Shown here in pieces: positions 12,809 through 23,659 of a stretch of 64,000 nt of DNA (position 1 is the first letter of the stretch; every line of letters starts with the position of its first letter). A program made the position numbers and the translations under genes. The notes beneath the pieces are model-generated. The model was given only the letters and a program-made list of their open reading frames with translations. It was not told where the DNA came from and made no database searches. The stretch covers positions 425,735,324 through 425,799,323 of the forward strand of contig NC_073692.1 of the NCBI RefSeq assembly GCF_029784155.1. The letters are read 5' to 3'. The stretch is from Uranotaenia lowii (lineage: Eukaryota > Arthropoda > Insecta > Diptera > Culicidae).

Positions 12809-14555
12809 CCCTCATCCGCATTAGATTTCATTACCCTAATCAGCACTAGGAGTGTCATTTTGACACTCCAAGCTAAAATCGTCATAACTCTCTTTATATC
12901 TAACCGATTACAATGAAACTTATATCACTAGAAACCTTGTAATGCCAGTAAAATATGTTTAGAACATTACATATAGCTAAAGTTTCTCGTTTTCTCGTTA
13001 TTCAGCATGAAAGAAAAAAAATCCGAAAAAACATGCCTCAGGAAAACTGCTGTAGTTCATATATTACTTGTCCAAAAAAATATTTGCCTTATGCATATGA
13101 AAGCTGAAGTTAATGTCTACATCATGAAGCCAAGAAATATTTTTTTTAAATTTTTTTTAATGAAATGGTCACAAAAAGTTCAAAAAAGTGGTCTGAAAAA
13201 CCTACTTTTCATTCGATCGCTAGTAAAAACTGTTTGAGCGATGAAAGAGTGTTTTAAAAAATATGACTACAAACTTCATTGAAATTCTAACATTTTGCTG
13301 TCTTTAGATTTTCGATGCAACAAAAATTGAATTTACTGGAATTTTTCAAAGTTGGCTACTTTGCGCGATTTTTTCACAAGTTGAAATTTTATCTGGCAGT
13401 GAATCTGGTGATTCGGGCAGAGAGCGAAGCCGACAGACGAAATAATGATGCGTGTCGTGACAAGCAGACGTGAACTACTATCAATAGAAAATTTTCAACC
13501 AAAAAACGTACGACACGCATCATTATTTCGTCTGTCGGCTTCGCTCTCTGCCCGAATCACCACCCACCGTACCTACTCGGAGAGCAAACAAACACGTTTT
13601 GCTGAACGCGCTGCTAGTGGTTCTGGAATTCAGGAATGACTTTACGTTTATAATTTTCATATTTTTGTAAAATCTCACAGCGTAAATTGTTGCACCTCAC
13701 TAGAATGTAGATTAAATTCCCTTTTCAATGGATATAGTTTTTATTGCTTCAAACGACGAGAAAGCACTGAAAATCCGGGTACAACATGACGGAGGACCAC
13801 AAAAACAGATGAAATTTCAACTTGTGAAAAAATCGCGCAAAGTAGCCAACTTTGAAAAATTCCAGTAAATTCAATTTTTGTTGCATCGAAAATCTAAAGC
13901 ACATGTTAGAATTTCAATGTTAGAATTTCAATAAAGTTTGTAGTCATATTTTTTAAAACACTCTACCATCGCTCAAACAGTTTTTACTAGCGATCGAATG
14001 AAAAGTAGGTTTTTCAGACCACTTTTTTGAACTTTTTGTGACCATTTCATTAAAAAAAATTTAAAAAAATATTTCTTGGCTTCATGATGTAGACATTAAC
14101 TTCAGCTTTCATATGCATAAGGCAAATATTTTTTTGGACGAGTAATATATGAACTACAGCAGTTTTCCTGAGGCATGTTTTTTCGGATTTTTTTTCTTTC
14201 ATGCTGAATCACGAGAAAATTAGAAGCTTTAGCTATATATAATGTTCTAAACATATTTTACTGACATAACAAGGTTTCTATTGATATAAGTTTTAAATGA
14301 AGTTCATAACAATTCAAACGACTTAAATGGATTTTACTTTTGGAGTGTCAAAATGACACTCTAAGTCGGAAAAGGGAGTTTTTTTGTCCAGGCTTCCAGG
14401 GATCGTCCATAAATAAAGTAAAGATGCAAATTTAAAGAACTTTTGAATTCATTTAGGGTCCCCGAAGAAATTTTTGTTTTTTGAAGCTTCTGAAAAAAGT
14501 TACAAGCATTCAAACTTGAAATAGTGTCAAAATGACACTCTGATGCGGATGAGGG
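12809..14555. mobile_element. piggyBac-like non-autonomous element 2, near-palindromic
   Basis: Same family as the neighbour 120 bp upstream: begins CCCTCATCCGCATTAG, ends CTGATGCGGATGAGGG, flanked by TTAA (12805-12808 and 14556-14559). Subterminal palindromes GAGTGTCATTTTGACACTC and GTGTCAAAATGACAC are present. The left half (12960-13395) recurs as a reverse complement at about 13810-14225. A second inner hairpin (13408-13457 against 13511-13560) lies in the middle. It looks like two copies of one parent fused head to head. There is no transposase frame. Confidence 0.85.
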
Positions 14556-14730
14556 TTAACCTTATTTTTCTACCTTGACTTACCGTATCGACTCCGCATA
14601 CATACTTCGACGTATCCATGGGGATACTTCGACAAGGCCAGTTTCTCTGAATGCGAAAGAAGCAAAGTCGAATGGCTAATTTTGAATTGAGCTATACAAT
14701 GATACATGGATGGATCGAAGCAAGTGTTTC

Positions 14731-14922
14731 TGTTGTGCAGCACTCGGGCAGTGGAAAGGAGAGACTTGTCTAGTTGGTGGTAGAACTTGGAATACTTTAT
14801 TTTCTATCTTAACATCCTATTCATAGTGAAACCATTCCTATGGCTACATATCTAATTGTTTATAAATTATGTGTATGATGTTATTTGACTCGTCGATTGC
14901 TACGATAAGAAAAATCTCAACA
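14731..14922 (-). repeat. LTR (3' LTR in element orientation), copy 1
   Basis: 192 bp, TG...CA bounded. On the minus strand it follows a purine-rich tract, GAGAAGGAG (14923-14931 region), expected of a polypurine tract. Confidence 0.7.
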
Positions 14923-15773
14923 CTCCTTCTCAACATACTCATTCGCAGCCTCCTTATTGCCTTCTGCGGCTCCTCCTGAAGAAGGGGCTACTTCTCTTCA
15001 ATGAACGACTTGACGACCTTCTATGACACCAGTTCGGACTCCCAATGGGATCTGGCAGGAGGATCTCCAGTGGCTTTCGGTCCGACGACCTCCCAATGGT
15101 TCTGGCCCGACGACTTTCCATGGCTCTGGTTTCGGCGCTCGAAGCTTCCTTTCCTCCTCGACGCCTTTTCTGACTTGACGATCTTCCATTATACCAGCCC
15201 TCCAACTTTCCATGGCTTTCGACCTACCAGTGATTCTGTTCCGCTTCTAATAGCTCCAACCCAACGATGTTTCATGACACCGATCCGACGACCCCTCAGT
15301 GGCTTCGGTCCGACGACTTCCAGTGGCACGATGACCTTCCTCTGACTCCCGACTCGCGGTCTTTCTAAGGATCCGACCAAACAACTTTCCGTGGCACCTG
15401 TCCGCCGACCTCCCATGTTTCCTGGCTTGTCGACCTCCACCTGGCTTCCCGATTCGACGATCTACCAGTTGGGTCCTAATCCGACAACCTTCCACGGTCT
15501 CCGGCTCGCCAACCTTCCAGTGGCCCCGGCTCAACGACCTTCTTATGGCTCTGCATCGAAAATCTTCCAGTGCCTCTAGTTCCTGCCTCGATAACTTCCC
15601 AATGGTTCCTGGTTCGTTGTCCTTCCGGGCTTTGGCTCGTTGTCCTTCCATCGGCGTTGGCACTTCTAGCCACTGTTGACTCCGATGCTTCTCCATTCAA
15701 TAGTACTGAGTTCATAACCTGTTGAAGCAGCACTTGGGCAGTGGAAAGGAGAGACTTGTCCACGCCACCAGTG

Positions 15774-15787
15774 CTGGACCCATAACC
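15774..15787 (-). other. Retroelement primer-binding site
   Basis: Minus-strand GGTTATGGGTCCAG directly abuts the LTR. This is the form known for copia-type elements primed by an initiator-Met tRNA fragment. A partial copy of the LTR edge with a similar GGTTATGAA word lies 68 bp further in. Confidence 0.65.
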
Positions 15788-15979
15788 TGTTGTGCAGCAC
15801 TTGGGTCCTTGGGGAAAGGAGAGATCACTACTTGGGGGTACAAACTGGAATACTTTATTTTCGAATCTTAACATCATTTATAGTATAACCATCCCTATGG
15901 TTACATATCTAATTGTTTTTAAATTATGTGTATGTTTATATTTGTCCCATCGATTGCTACGATATGTCAAATCTCAACA
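15788..15979 (-). repeat. LTR (5' LTR in element orientation), copy 1
   Basis: 192 bp, ending in CAACA at 15979 on the plus strand. A truncated duplicate of its first 45 bp or so lies at about 15720-15764 inside the element. Confidence 0.7.
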
Positions 15980-16241
15980 GTTTATTTCTCTAATCGGACC
16001 TTGTACGGTAAGAAGTTTAGTCATAAAACGCTCCTGGCTCATTTTCAACACCTACACATACCCGTTGATGATCTGTCAACACAATTCAACATAGTGTACC
16101 ATTTGTAGAATTTATGGTATCAATCTGGACGGTTTTTCAAAGCTGATAAAAAACTTTTGGCGTTCTCCAAGAAGATAGGAGGAGGCGCCAATTTCAGCTT
16201 TTGAAAAATACTACAATGATTGTTTTACGCTTTGCTATGAA

Positions 16242-18155
16242 ATGCAGATCATGGAATTTCTCAAGCGCACGTTCATCAAACGACCTTCACCCGAGGATCT
16301 GGAGGATGGGTTGGAAACTGGCCCTGAGTACACCGCCCGATGGAACTCGATCCGGGTGATCTACTACACGATGTTCCTGATGTCCCTGGGATTCAGCATC
16401 ATCCTCACTGGCGTCTGGCCATATTTGGACAAGGTTTGAACATACTTGGATGTTAGCATAGATTTTTATTAACTGAACCCTTTTTATTGCAGCTTGATCC
16501 TCATGCTGGCAAGGAGTTCATGGGCTGGATCGTGGCCGCTAATCCCGTTGGACAGATGATTTTCAGCCCCCTGGTGGGTTGGTGGAGCAACAGGCTTGGG
16601 TCGATTCGGTTACCACTACTGTGTTCATTAGCGTTGTTCTCGATTGCTAGCGGTATATACTCAACGCTAGAGGTGTTCAGCACTCATCAAAAGTATTGGA
16701 TGTTGTATTCGAGATTCCTGATTGGAGTAAGCTCCTCAAACATCGCCGTCTGTCGATCGTATCTATCGGCAGCTACCAAGGTTAAGGAACGAACTGGTGC
16801 CGTTTCGATGGTGTCTCTGGCACAGACGCTGGGATTTATTGTGGGTCCAGCATTGCAGGGAGTCGTGACGCCCCTTGGAGATCAGGGCGTTCCTCTGTTC
16901 AGAAATAACTTGCATCTGAACATGTACTCGGCAACTGGATGGATCAACGTGTTCATGGGCATCATCAACTTCTGCCTGTTCCTTCCATTCATTTTCAAGG
17001 AGAAACGGATCGCGGCCAAAGAAGCAATGGTTCTGAAAGGCATGGAATCCGAAAAGGAAACGTGGAAAATTATGAAACCTGACTACGTTTCTGCCTGGTC
17101 GTTGATATTCGCGTTCTTCATATTGGTTTTCAATTTTGTGTTTTTGGAAACGTAAGTTAATTTAGTTTCAATTCCCATTTATATTTTGAAAAGCTAATTT
17201 TTGATTTGTTGAATTTTAGATTAGCCACGCCACTAACAATGGACATGTTTGCTTGGACAAAGGCAGAAGCTCTTTACTACATGGCTTGGGTGATGGCCGT
17301 TGGAGCGATTATTGCCAGTGTTACATTCGTTCTGATAGGACCGTTGTGCAAGAGATTCCCAGAGCACAATGTTTTGCTGTGGGGTGGATTCTTCCTCATG
17401 GTGCTCGGTCGAGCAGTTTACATTCCAATGGATAGTAATCCTCCAAAGTTGGCATACCCTGATAACGACACAGCGCCAGTTGCTCAGTTGTATGTTTATG
17501 GATCGAACTTTACGGAAGTTTATTCAAATTTGACTCGGATAGATTTCGCCGACAATTCAACGGATGGCCCGAAAATACAATTGGAACAAATGACACTGGG
17601 ATGCCCGGTGACTCAAGAATGGTGCAAGACGACAAATGGCATGACGATATCACAATTTTTGATCGGTTACACATTTACCGCCATTGGGTATCCCATTGGT
17701 GTGACCTTAATTACTACGATTTTTTCAAAAATTCTTGGCCCTAGACCTCAGGGAACTTGGATGGGAATCATGACTGGTTCCGGATGCATGTCTAGAGCAC
17801 TGGGTCCTGTATTTCTTTCAACTATATACACCAAGTTAGGGTTGTATTGGACTTTCGGAAGCACAGCTGTTACGATGGCCGCAACCATGCTTTGGTTGTG
17901 GTTTGTAAGGTAAGGTTTGCCCATTCCTCGTGAGATAAATATTCATCTAACTTTTTTTTTTGTATTTTCAGGGATCGGTTGATTCCTTTCGAGTACGATA
18001 ACCCAATGGAGGGCAGAGAACTTTCGACGATGAATCGGAAGTTGGACGCCACCGCAGAGAAAACTGTTGCTAGTCCCGAGGAACTGGAGAGACTGAATGG
18101 AAACGAAAAGTCGACTGCGGAAGAAAAACCTCTAACAATCGAACAAAATCCGTAA
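16242..18155 (+). CDS. Mfsd8: Gene A: complete MFSD8/CLN7-like lysosomal MFS transporter
   Basis: Twelve-helix major facilitator of the MFSD8 (CLN7) family, endolysosomal proteins linked to chloride/ion handling in vertebrates. Exons 16242-16433, 16493-17151, 17220-17909 and 17972-18155 splice with GT-AG junctions to 574 aa. Exon 1 holds the family signature ARWNSIRVIYYTMFLMSLGF and helix 1. The loop after helix 2, GWWSNRLGSIRLPL, is the MFS motif A. Exon 3 encodes helices 8-12 and a luminal loop with four N-glycosylation sequons (NDT, NFT, NLT, NST), matching the glycosylated loop of the human protein. Exon 4 is a polar cytosolic tail. The start is the first of two close ATGs (16242 and 16251); either is possible. 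It is the only complete member of the local cluster apart from its duplicate A'. A retroelement LTR ends 263 bp upstream and may lie in its promoter. Confidence 0.9.
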
Positions 18156-18608
18156 AACTTAAGTCTGATATTTTTATTGGCTCAATCGCTACTTAAGAGT
18201 TTTTTTTTATAAATAATATGCCGATACTGTTCAAAGGGTATTGCAATGTTCTAATTGTAGAATGTTTGTTTTTCTCTAAGATGACAATTCTTGGCTATGT
18301 TTATACGTGTGATTATAGCCCTTTTTTTAACACTTTACATCGTATGTTCAAACGGGAACTGCGGAATTGCTTCCAGTGCAAGATGCTTATCAACTTTAGC
18401 CATTAGCAGACTCAAGAGCGGCGATCGGTTTCCATACAATCAAAACGCATGCTGTTCATCGAAGGCGTAATCTCGGATGATGGGTTCTCATTTCTATAAT
18501 TACTTTCATCGCGTGCAGTTCACTGTAAGGATCGGTTGTAAATCAAAATTTAAAAACGTGGTTTTAATTTACGATCAGTTCGGTTGCTAATTATCAGTGT
18601 TTCTCAGT
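18156..18608. other. Intergenic A-B spacer with probable gene B promoter
   Basis: Holds the 3' flank of gene A and the 5' flank of gene B. An initiator-like ATCAGTTCG lies at 18574-18582, about 30 bp before the gene B ATG; the same word occurs upstream of gene D. No coding sequence is seen. Confidence 0.35.
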
Positions 18609-19510
18609 ATGGCTCAATGGGTCAAATTTCTGTCGTTGAAACAATCTGAACGAAATCGCGCGTTAGGACTGGAAACCGACGAAGAGTATCGTAAAAGATG
18701 GATTTCTATCAGGATTATTTACTTCAATGGTTTTCTTATTTACCTGGCCTTTGGAAATATTACAACTAGCGCTTGGCCTTACTTGAAATCCGTGAGTTGC
18801 TTGGATCTTTATTTATTGAATGGAATCACATAATTGTTGTACTTTTTCAGTTAGATCCAGAAGCCACCAAAACTTTCCTATCGTATGTTTTTGGAATACC
18901 ATCCGTGATGCAGCTGGTGTTTGCTCCGGGATTTGGATATTGGAACAACAAACTGTCGTCCATTCGAATGCCTATGCTCCTCTTCTTGGTGATCTACGTG
19001 ATCGGAAACACACTTTATGCCGTCCTGGAGGAAATACCCGATCATCGAAGGCACTATATGCTTGTTTCACGAGCATTTGTGGGGATTGCTTTCGTGTGTT
19101 GCGCCATTTATCGGGCATACGTTTCGACGGCCACAACAGTAGCAGAACGGACCAAAACCATGTCCTATCTGGCACTTGCACAAGCCATCGGATTGCTTGC
19201 AGGATCCGTTTTTCAGTCCCTGTTTGCGTTGCTAGGTGAGGAGGGATATCGTGTGGCTGGATTGTTCCAACTTAACATGTACACCGCCAACGGATGGATC
19301 TGCGTTGTTTTGGGTGTCATTAACATCATCCTTATGATGCCTGGCATCTTCGAAGATCAGGCAATCGCCGTTAAGGAAGCTATGAAGGGTACGGGTATGG
19401 CCACCAGCAAGGATGTGTACAAATCGCTTAAACTTCAATATTTGGCAACGTTTTTGATGGTGTTGGCTTTTGGACTCCTAATGTTCGTCTATTCTGCATA
19501 TCAAACGTAA
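18609..19510 (+). CDS. Gene B: MFSD8 paralogue with only the N-terminal two exons
   Basis: Exon 1 (18609-18791, 61 codons) and exon 2 (18851-19506, 656 bp) match gene A exons 1-2: signature KRWISIRIIYFNGFLIYLAF, motif A as GYWNNKLSSIRMPM, and the NMYTANGW segment. Together they encode helices 1-7. The exon 2 donor (CAAAC|GTAAGT) has the same phase as gene A, but no exon resembling gene A exons 3-4 occurs in the 5.7 kb before gene C. Without splicing, the frame ends at TAA (19508-19510), giving 280 aa, and AATAAA follows at 19643. About two thirds of residues match gene C by eye, which argues for constraint. It may be a half-transporter, an alternative N-terminal module, or a truncated copy. 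The ATG at 18609 is chosen because the frame has no earlier ATG. Confidence 0.7.
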
Positions 19511-19642
19511 GTATTTCGGAATTCAATATCACTTGTTATGTAATTCTTAATATACTTTCAAATCGTTGAGTACTGCACATTCACATGATAACGCTCACCG
19601 CATTTAGTATGCTCCCGTTTCATAAAAGTCTGAGAACAAAAC

Positions 19643-19648
19643 AATAAA
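19643..19648 (+). terminator. Possible polyadenylation signal after gene B exon 2
   Basis: AATAAA 133 bp downstream of the in-frame TAA that follows exon 2. If used, it would end a short, unspliced 3' end for gene B. It is also present in the duplicate (33255-33260). Confidence 0.3.
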
Positions 19649-20537
19649 ATTTGAAATTGATATGAAGCTCAATGAACCAGTACGAAAGATCACTTTCGGT
19701 CTTATCGATGCGTCCAAAAAGCACATTGTGTTTAGTTGAAATCTTGGAACATATAGTTCGTTAATGAACAGCGGTTGTCTAGAGGTTATGGGCTCAGGAA
19801 AATGGTATTATTTTATTAGGTTATCTCTATCTATTGGACTCAATTTGGCAGAGTCCAAGTAAGATTGGCTCTCCACGTGCATCAGTTTAATTGAATTTTG
19901 TTTTCATGGTTTGGAGTTATCTTGATTTTCATCATCATAATTTTTCAGAGACTGTTTTTTGCATTTTGTGTGATGATTGAAAACTATTCTATGCAAACGT
20001 GTACTTTATTTCTTTTAACACGCTTACTTGGAATTTATACATAAATACATTCTGGCATCTATACGGTGAAACGTTGAAAAATATACCTAGTAGGTTTAAT
20101 TTTTTTTTTAAAGATGCCGCTGTTTATGAGATTTGTGTAAAAAATGCTTTCAAATGTTCGTTATGACGATCTTTCACATCTTACATGACTCACATGACAA
20201 TAGTTACAAAAGCATTCAAAGTTCACATTTGGCTGAGTGAATGGTACTCAAGCGAGTTGAAAATATTTTTTTTCGTTGGCCTATATGTGCGTTTATAAGC
20301 CTATCACATATTAAAATCTATTGCCACATCGTTTAAAATACGCATGGTTAAATCAGGCATAAGGTTATTTATGAAACGGGGATCCATGACTGATTTAAAG
20401 TTCCTTCTAAATTCTAAACTCTAGAAATTCTAAAATGACCTTAAATCGACTCAGTCTAATGTCTTATGTTAAAACGTATCTTTAGGTGTAATTTCAATGT
20501 TTTTTTTCATGTTTTTTGATTCATAGATCTGAAAAAG
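19649..20537. other. Intergenic or intronic DNA, nothing recognised
   Basis: AT-rich sequence downstream of gene B. It was checked for an exon like gene A exon 3 (luminal loop with glycosylation sequons, helices 8-12); none was seen. Confidence 0.4.
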
Positions 20538-21486
20538 TAGGGGAGAGTGGGGTATCATGGGCCACTTTTTTTCTTTCTTTCATAACTGCTTTATTAGAAA
20601 AGATAAAATGAAAAAAATAATGGAAAGGTTTCCTACATTTTTGAGGTATCATTAGGCATTTTTTGTTATTTTTTAAATACATTAATTTTCCGAGTTTTGA
20701 CTGTTTTAAAAAAAGTATTTTTTTTTTATTTTGAAAAAAATGTGGGGAAACGTGGGCCACCAAATCCAAATTGACTAGATAACGTTCAAAGTTTATGAGT
20801 TGACCCAAAACTGAAATTTCATTATTCATTTAGTTATTTTAAAGCGATTTCAGATGGGGAAACTAAAAAGAGAGTTGTGTATGATCGAATAGATTCCAAA
20901 ACCTGGCTCGCGAATGTTTCGGCAAAATTCCATATATAGGATTTTTGTTCGTCTCAATCGCATTAGAAAAGATGGACAAAACATTTTTCATAATTCTTCA
21001 TTTTGCATAAGAATACTTTACAAATAGTAATAACGTATTTTAAGTTCAGAACGTGTATAAAAACCCCAAAATATAGGTGGCCCAAGATACCCCACAAAAT
21101 GTGGCCCACGATTCCCCACAAGCAATGATTTGGATATTGGCTGCGTTTGTGTGACCTATTTATGTTTCATCGAAAATTCCTTTTCCATGTGAAAGTACAT
21201 GACAAAACCAAGATCATAAGCGTATGTGCATATTTTTGTTATGTAGTTGAGGTCTTGCACGGATGCATTTTTGCAGGTGCTTGTTTAAATATGTAAGTAA
21301 TTTTTTCTAGGCTAGTTTCATAAAAGAAGCATATGATACGTACATAAGTCAACAACATATAGAAAAACATGCTTAGGCAAAGCGACGACGATGACAGTGG
21401 GATTGGGATTTTTATCTCAACACACAGCTGAGATATTTGAAGTGGCCCACGTTTCCCCATGGCCCACGTTACCCCACTCTCCCCTA
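20538..21486. mobile_element. TA-flanked MITE with TAGGGGAGAGTGGGG ends
   Basis: Both ends read inward as TAGGGGAGAGTGGGGTA, an exact inverted repeat bounded by TA. Inside, variants of GTGGCCCACGTTTCCCCAC recur (near 20733, 21077, 21100, 21443 and 21460), in the way subterminal binding repeats do. No transposase is encoded. The outer end is shared with the element at 3515-4494 but the inner repeated word differs. An almost identical copy sits at 34151-35098. Confidence 0.75.
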
Positions 21487-21827
21487 CTATTTTAGGAACC
21501 GAAATTTCTTAGCAAACATTTTTGTAGCTATATTTCGCCACAAACTTTGTTATATGTTTCATATACATTGTAGAATCATCGCATAAAACTCGAAAAAACA
21601 GCATTTACCCACTAAAGTGGAGGCAATATAAATACATATTTTTGACTTCTGGCTTAATTCGGGTGACGGCTATATTTCCTGGGAGGCTCCGTCACATCAA
21701 CAACGTGTGACGCTCTCTTACTCAAGCTAGCCGCTCAGTTAAGCCACACGTTGCAACGCTTGGAGTTCTCCTTCTTTACTTTCTCGCTCCGAGAATTTCT
21801 TTGGGCCTGGCTTGTAAAACTACCAAA

Positions 21828-22148
21828 ATGAGCGTGGCGAAGAACGTGTTAAGCGATGAGAATTATACAAATTGGAAGATATTCGACACCTTATTCGTAC
21901 ATCCTGAAAGTATGCGAGAGAGCACAAGTTTTGCTCTTGATGCATGCAAACCGTTGCCAGCGAAAAAATATGCGCCTTCTCTCATAGGACAATTTTTCCA
22001 AATGATCCATATGATTTTTAGCAATTTGATTGCACTGCTTGTCGCAGAGAGAACAACTAGGCTGTTTCGTCACTTGAATCTCGCGCGAGAGAAAAAATTG
22101 GCAAACATGGCGGACTTTCTATCATATCCGATTTATACCGACTTTTAG
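21828..22148 (+). CDS. Hypothetical 106-aa open frame, doubtful
   Basis: An ATG-started frame of 106 aa beginning MSVAKNVLSDENYTNWKIF, with a hydrophobic stretch (FFQMIHMIFSNLIALLVA) near the middle. No domain is recognised and no splice context is obvious. The same frame is kept in the duplicate (35440-35760) with one substitution (V3M), but the whole block is near identical there so this says little about selection. It may be part of an unrecognised repeat. Confidence 0.15.
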   Translation: MSVAKNVLSDENYTNWKIFDTLFVHPESMRESTSFALDACKPLPAKKYAPSLIGQFFQMIHMIFSNLIALLVAERTTRLFRHLNLAREKKLANMADFLSYPIYTDF

Positions 22149-22721
22149 TAACGATTTTATGATCGTTTATATAATTTGTAGGAATTGCGATTCGCATTAA
22201 CATTGTAATGATTTGAGCTACCATTTTTAATACAATTCTCTATTTGCTGGGTTGTCTGATGACAATAACTTAACCTTCAAAACTAGGGTTTTACCTTATT
22301 TCTAACTTCAACGGTTTCTGAGAAAGTATCTGGTTATCGGTTTCAAAGAAAGTATCTGTTTTTAGGAAAAATATGCAAAATTTTTAAGAATGCGGGGGCT
22401 CCCATAAGGAGGGGGATGGTCCGATTCACCCAAAACTTTGAATTATTCTTATTTACATTACAATAAGTTATCCGAGGGCCAAATCGGAGAGGGTCGGTGC
22501 ATTTTAACTGTCACTTGGTATGGGATGATCCATTTCTTGGTCGTGGTGATAAAAAGATGAAACATATTACTTTAAATTTTGTGTATAGTCCCTTTAGTTC
22601 AAAAACACATTGCAAGAAGTACACTTTATTAGCTTTGGAGAACAGCGTTTCATAGGAAAGGTACTTCACTCGACTGCGGTTTATTGGACTATACTTTTAT
22701 TTTGCTGCTTTTAGTATAAGC

Positions 22722-23659
22722 TTGCCAGATTGACCAGTTTTATCCGGACTTGCCAGGATATTTAAAATAAAATTAGGTAAAAATCCGGTTCGGCCCGGTT
22801 GCCCGGACGTTGTTGCCCGGAAAAAGGATGGACTGTGCCACTTTATTTAGAAAATTTTTTTAGTCATAAATAACAAAAATTGAGGAAATATTAAATCATC
22901 ATTAACGGTTTTTTATGAGGGGCCGTTCAGATACCACGTGGACAGAAAAATGAGTTTTTTGACCCCCTCCTCCCCCTCCGTGGACAAGCGTGGACATTTG
23001 GTAAACCCCTACCCCCCTCCCCGGATGTCCACGTGGACACATTTAAAAAAGTTTTTATTTTAAATACCTATAACTTGACAGTTAGAAAACACCACTTTGT
23101 GCCTTTTTGTTATAGGAATGGCTGAAATTGTAAAACCGAATAAGAATTTCCTGATATAAATTTTTTTTTAAATTTTAAATTTCTTAATTATCATATTTAT
23201 CACTTGCTTTCAAGTAGCTACTTATTCTTAAACTGGCAAGGTATGCCAGTTTAAGATTTTGATTTAAACAACTTAATATTTATTCACCTTTAGAAAAAAA
23301 AACTGAAAGTAAATATGTCCACGTGGACATGACTCAAACCCCTACCCCCCTCTCCGTGGACAAGCGTGGACATTTCCATACCCCCCTCCCCCCTTAAGTT
23401 GTCCACGTGGTATGTGGACGGCCCCTGAGCTTTCAATACGATTTGAAATCTGCTGATGTGTTTTAATGAAAAAAAAAAATCAATTGTTGTTCTTCTAGAG
23501 TTTTGTTGAATAATTCCTGAGTTTTGACCAAATTTGCTCGGATATTGCATAGATTTTGGATTACATATTTTGCAATGAAATGCCCGGATTTTGCCAGGTT
23601 TTAAGTTAAAACTGCCTAAATTTGTCCGGCTCGGAGCCGTGCGGGAAAAGTTCTGGCAA
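22722..23659. mobile_element. TTGCCAGA-ended element, interrupted by a nested MITE
   Basis: Left end TTGCCAGA (22722-22729) and right end TCTGGCAA (23652-23659) are inverted repeats. Both subterminal regions carry similar words (TCCGGACTTGCCAGG, CCCGGATTTTGCCAGG, GTCCGG). A second element (22919-23425) sits inside it, so this one is older. It is non-coding. Confidence 0.5.
22919..23425. mobile_element. GGGGCCGTTCAGATACCACGTG-type MITE, nested
   Basis: Left GGGGCCGTTCAGATACCACG and right CGTGGTATGTGGACGGCCCC form imperfect inverted ends. Inside each end lie repeats of TCCGTGGACAAGCGTGGACA and CCCCTACCCCCCTC, again in inverted layout with GTCCACGTGGAC palindromes. This GGGGCCGT...CACGTGG style is common in insect genomes. 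There is no coding capacity. Confidence 0.65.

Larger units (their letters stand above)
14731..15979 (-). mobile_element. Miniature Ty1/copia-like LTR element (TRIM-like), copy 1
   Basis: Two 192-bp LTRs (14731-14922 and 15788-15979) start TGTTG and end CAACA and are about 90% alike by eye. The primer-binding site lies inside the right LTR as a minus-strand GGTTATGGGTCCAG, which matches the copia initiator-Met tRNA priming site, so the element runs on the minus strand. The 865-bp interior has no gag-pol; it is an imperfect repeat of CCGACGACCTTCCA-type units with charged, low-complexity frames. Flanks GTTTC and GTTTA differ by one base and may be a decayed 5-bp target duplication. The element ends 263 bp upstream of the gene A start codon. 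Confidence 0.75.

Noticed and set aside
15247..15877. Arg/Ser/Gly-rich open frames on the minus strand of the LTR element
   Set aside because: They differ between the two copies by frame-changing indels and show no gag, protease or RT motifs; best read as non-coding repeat interior.
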